From assembly GCF_033963835.1 (NCBI RefSeq), contig NZ_JAXBME010000008.1:1-64000 (forward strand): a stretch of DNA of 64,000 nucleotides, in the 5' to 3' direction. Made by a program: the position numbers and the translations under genes. Below are positions 62,070-64,000 of this stretch, one piece after another. The notes beneath the pieces are model-generated. The model was not told the origin of the DNA. It ran no database searches and saw only the letters and a program-made list of their open reading frames with translations. This DNA comes from Cytobacillus sp. IB215665 (GTDB lineage Bacteria; Bacillota; Bacilli; Bacillales; SM2101). Every line of letters begins with the position of its first letter. The first letter of the stretch is position 1.

Positions 62070-64000
62070 GTGGTTACAATCAGTTTATGTATGATCGTTA
62101 AGGATGAAGAACAAACACTTGAAAATTGTTTAACTAGTGTTAAGGACGCTTGTGAGGAAATTATTATTGTGGATACTGGATCTACAGATAAAACGAAAGA
62201 AATCGCTGCAAAATATACAGACAAAATCATTGATTATGAGTGGATTGATGATTTTGCTGATGCAAGAAACTTTGCTTTTAGCCATGCTACTAAAGAATAC
62301 ATCCTTTGGTTAGATGCTGATGATGTGGTACAGCAAGAAAATATAAAAAAATTACTACAACTTAAAGAGACTTTAGATGAGTCTGTCGATGCTGTATCTA
62401 TGATCTACAATATCGCCTTTGATGAGTATGGAAATCCAACGTTTAGTTATAGAAGAAATCGTTTAGTAAAGCGCGTAAATCAATTTAAATGGTTCGGAGT
62501 TGTACATGAGTATTTAGCAGTATCAGGAAATATTATTAAATCAGATATTGCAATTAGTCACCATAAACATTTAAAGGAAAATGATGTGAGTGAAGGAAGG
62601 AATCTAAAAATTTATGAAAATCGTATTAAACAAGGAGAAAATTTTACTCCTAGAGATTTGTATTATTATGCTAATGAACTAAAGGACCATCAATTTTACC
62701 AAAAAGCTATTAGTTATTATGAAGAGTTTTTAGCTACCAAAGAGGGCTGGGTGGAGGATGAAATTAGGGCATGCCTCAACTTAGCTGACTGCAATAGTCA
62801 TTTAGGCGATGAAGAAGAAGAATTAAATTGCTTATTAAAATCTTTTAAATATGACTATCCACGTCCAGAGATTTGCTGTCGCTTAGGAAGCTATTTCATG
62901 GAAAAGAATGATTATCAAACAGCAGCATTTTGGTTTCATACGGCCCTTCACAATTGGAATACAAATACTGACGGGTTTCAGCAGCTTGCCTATTCAACAT
63001 GGTATCCTCACTTGCAACTATGTGTATGCTATTGGAATTTAGGTGATGTAGATCAGTCTATTAAACATAATAAGAAGGCTGAGAAATATCGTCCGAATGA
63101 TGAAAGTGTGAAATATAATCATCAATTTTTTTCAGAATTAAAGGGAGAAAATACAATTAAAAAAGTTTTATATGTCGGATGGATTGGTTATAAAAACCTT
63201 GGTGATGATTTGCTTTGGGATCTTTTCCGATATAAATTCAATGAAATATTAGCTGATAAAGAATGGGAGCTTAAAGGTACTTATATGCGCACATCAATCG
63301 AAGAGTATAACCTTGATACACATGATTTAATTGTGTTAGGAGGTGGCTCTATTATTTGTAAAAATAACATTCCTTTGTTATATGAAGCTATAAAAAGAGG
63401 TAAGAAAGTACTTATTTGGGGGTCAGGTATAGATTTAATTCAATTAGACCATATTCCATTATTATTAGAAGGAAAAAGAATTAACGTCGATAAATACTTT
63501 ACGAAAGATATTCAGAAAAAATTAATAGAAGTCATAGAGCATGCAGAATTTGTAGGTGTTAGGGGACCATTAACGTACGAAATTATTAAGCAAATGGGAG
63601 CAAACGAAGATAAAATGATGATTTGCGGAGATCCTGGGTTCCTTCTCTCAGAGAGAACTACATCCAAAGAAGAGGATAAAGTATCTTTCCCATCTACAAA
63701 TAAAGTAATTGGAGTTAATTGGGGAACATCTTTTAACCGCATATACGGAGCAAATGAGCGTCAGCTAGAGAATTCATTAATGAACGTAATAAAATCACTC
63801 ATTCAAAAAGGCTACAAAATTCACTTATATACGGTCTGGGATCAAGATATTCCAGCTTTAAAATCAATTTATCATAAAATAAATGATCAAGAAAATGTCA
63901 TCTTGGACACAACCCTCTATCATCAGGATGCGTTAATAGACCTTATATCAAATTTTTCTTTCACAATCAATTTTAAATTGCATGCAAATATTATTTCTAT
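62070..64000 (+). CDS. GT2 glycosyltransferase - TPR - polysaccharide pyruvyl transferase fusion (partial)
   Basis: The frame stays open from GTG 62070 (after ATAGGAGGGCGATCT) to the window edge, at least 643 residues. Residues 1-230 are a family-2 glycosyltransferase (TISLCMIVKDEEQTLENCLT, IIIVDTGSTDKT, LWLDADD). Residues about 230-355 hold TPR-like repeats (YQKAISYYEEFLA, NLADCNSHLGDEEEELNCLL). From about 365 a polysaccharide-pyruvyl-transferase domain begins (VLYVGWIGYKNLGDDLLWDL, VLGGGSIICKNN, VGVRGPLTYEIIKQMG, CGDPGFL) and is nearly complete at NFKLHANIIS. It may add a sugar and a pyruvyl group to one surface glycan. The 3' end is missing. Confidence 0.85.
   Translation, partial: MVTISLCMIVKDEEQTLENCLTSVKDACEEIIIVDTGSTDKTKEIAAKYTDKIIDYEWIDDFADARNFAFSHATKEYILWLDADDVVQQENIKKLLQLKETLDESVDAVSMIYNIAFDEYGNPTFSYRRNRLVKRVNQFKWFGVVHEYLAVSGNIIKSDIAISHHKHLKENDVSEGRNLKIYENRIKQGENFTPRDLYYYANELKDHQFYQKAISYYEEFLATKEGWVEDEIRACLNLADCNSHLGDEEEELNCLLKSFKYDYPRPEICCRLGSYFMEKNDYQTAAFWFHTALHNWNTNTDGFQQLAYSTWYPHLQLCVCYWNLGDVDQSIKHNKKAEKYRPNDESVKYNHQFFSELKGENTIKKVLYVGWIGYKNLGDDLLWDLFRYKFNEILADKEWELKGTYMRTSIEEYNLDTHDLIVLGGGSIICKNNIPLLYEAIKRGKKVLIWGSGIDLIQLDHIPLLLEGKRINVDKYFTKDIQKKLIEVIEHAEFVGVRGPLTYEIIKQMGANEDKMMICGDPGFLLSERTTSKEEDKVSFPSTNKVIGVNWGTSFNRIYGANERQLENSLMNVIKSLIQKGYKIHLYTVWDQDIPALKSIYHKINDQENVILDTTLYHQDALIDLISNFSFTINFKLHANIIS

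Overview
The window reads as a piece of chromosome from a low-GC, spore-forming member of the Bacillaceae that is neither Bacillus subtilis nor the B. cereus group. Support comes from the genes: a small acid-soluble spore protein (sspH), spore-type transglutaminase (tgl), KapB, SigV/RsiV, CssRS, and a long run of orthologues of the B. subtilis yug/yui/yum neighbourhood (yugO, yugN, pgi, yugJ, yuzA, yugI, alaT-alaR, patB, kapB, pepA, yuiD, yuiC, yuiB, yuiA, yumB, yumC). Family and orthologue names come from recall of sequence motifs; no database search was run.

Layout. 1-400: the 5' end of a 16S rRNA gene read leftward, with two tandem promoters. 396-8250: tgl, an EamA transporter, a secreted beta-propeller protein, an unusual GNAT/aminotransferase fusion with a PlsY paralogue upstream, an MgtC-like protein and tRNA-Ala(GGC). 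8250-17350: an accessory block with two near-twin YVTN beta-propeller genes between look-alike terminators, then a leftward operon for three secreted helical proteins of the HBL/NHE (alpha pore-forming toxin) type plus a small membrane protein, then a 46-residue basic peptide gene. 17660-20200: sigV-rsiV and a small alarmone synthetase. 20260-31620: metabolic and housekeeping yug genes. 31690-34800: a lipoprotein / response regulator / kinase operon. 35250-43420: patB, a SodC-like lipoprotein, a cyclophilin lipoprotein, kapB, an MFS exporter and an ArsB/NhaD-type transporter. 43750-49850: cssRS, a GGDEF-EAL protein and a secreted protein with an L,D-transpeptidase-like motif. 50150-58210: pepA to yumC. 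58610-64000: a haloperoxidase-type PAP2 protein, a cluster of DnaA boxes, and two divergent glycosyltransferase genes, the second cut by the window edge.

The most notable content is (1) the tripartite toxin-like operon, whose second and third components carry C-terminal FN3 and LamG plus CBM56-like domains; (2) a dispersed family of about 160-bp repeats with related inverted ends (AGGCTCTTTTCGTAAA and GGCTGTTTTCGCATTG), seen some 15-20 times, including a tandem triplet and short deletion forms; (3) a tandem pair of about 123-bp stem-loop repeats with compensatory changes; (4) a DnaA-box cluster far from any replication gene in view; (5) a Rex-like operator between ndh and yumC; and (6) several genes of fewer than 60 codons.

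The genes suggest a soil or sediment spore-former with layered envelope-stress responses (SigV/RsiV, CssRS, a YwaC-type synthetase), central metabolism (Pgi, alcohol dehydrogenase, alanine aminotransferase, type II NADH dehydrogenase), and one accessory block of secreted, probably host- or competitor-directed proteins.
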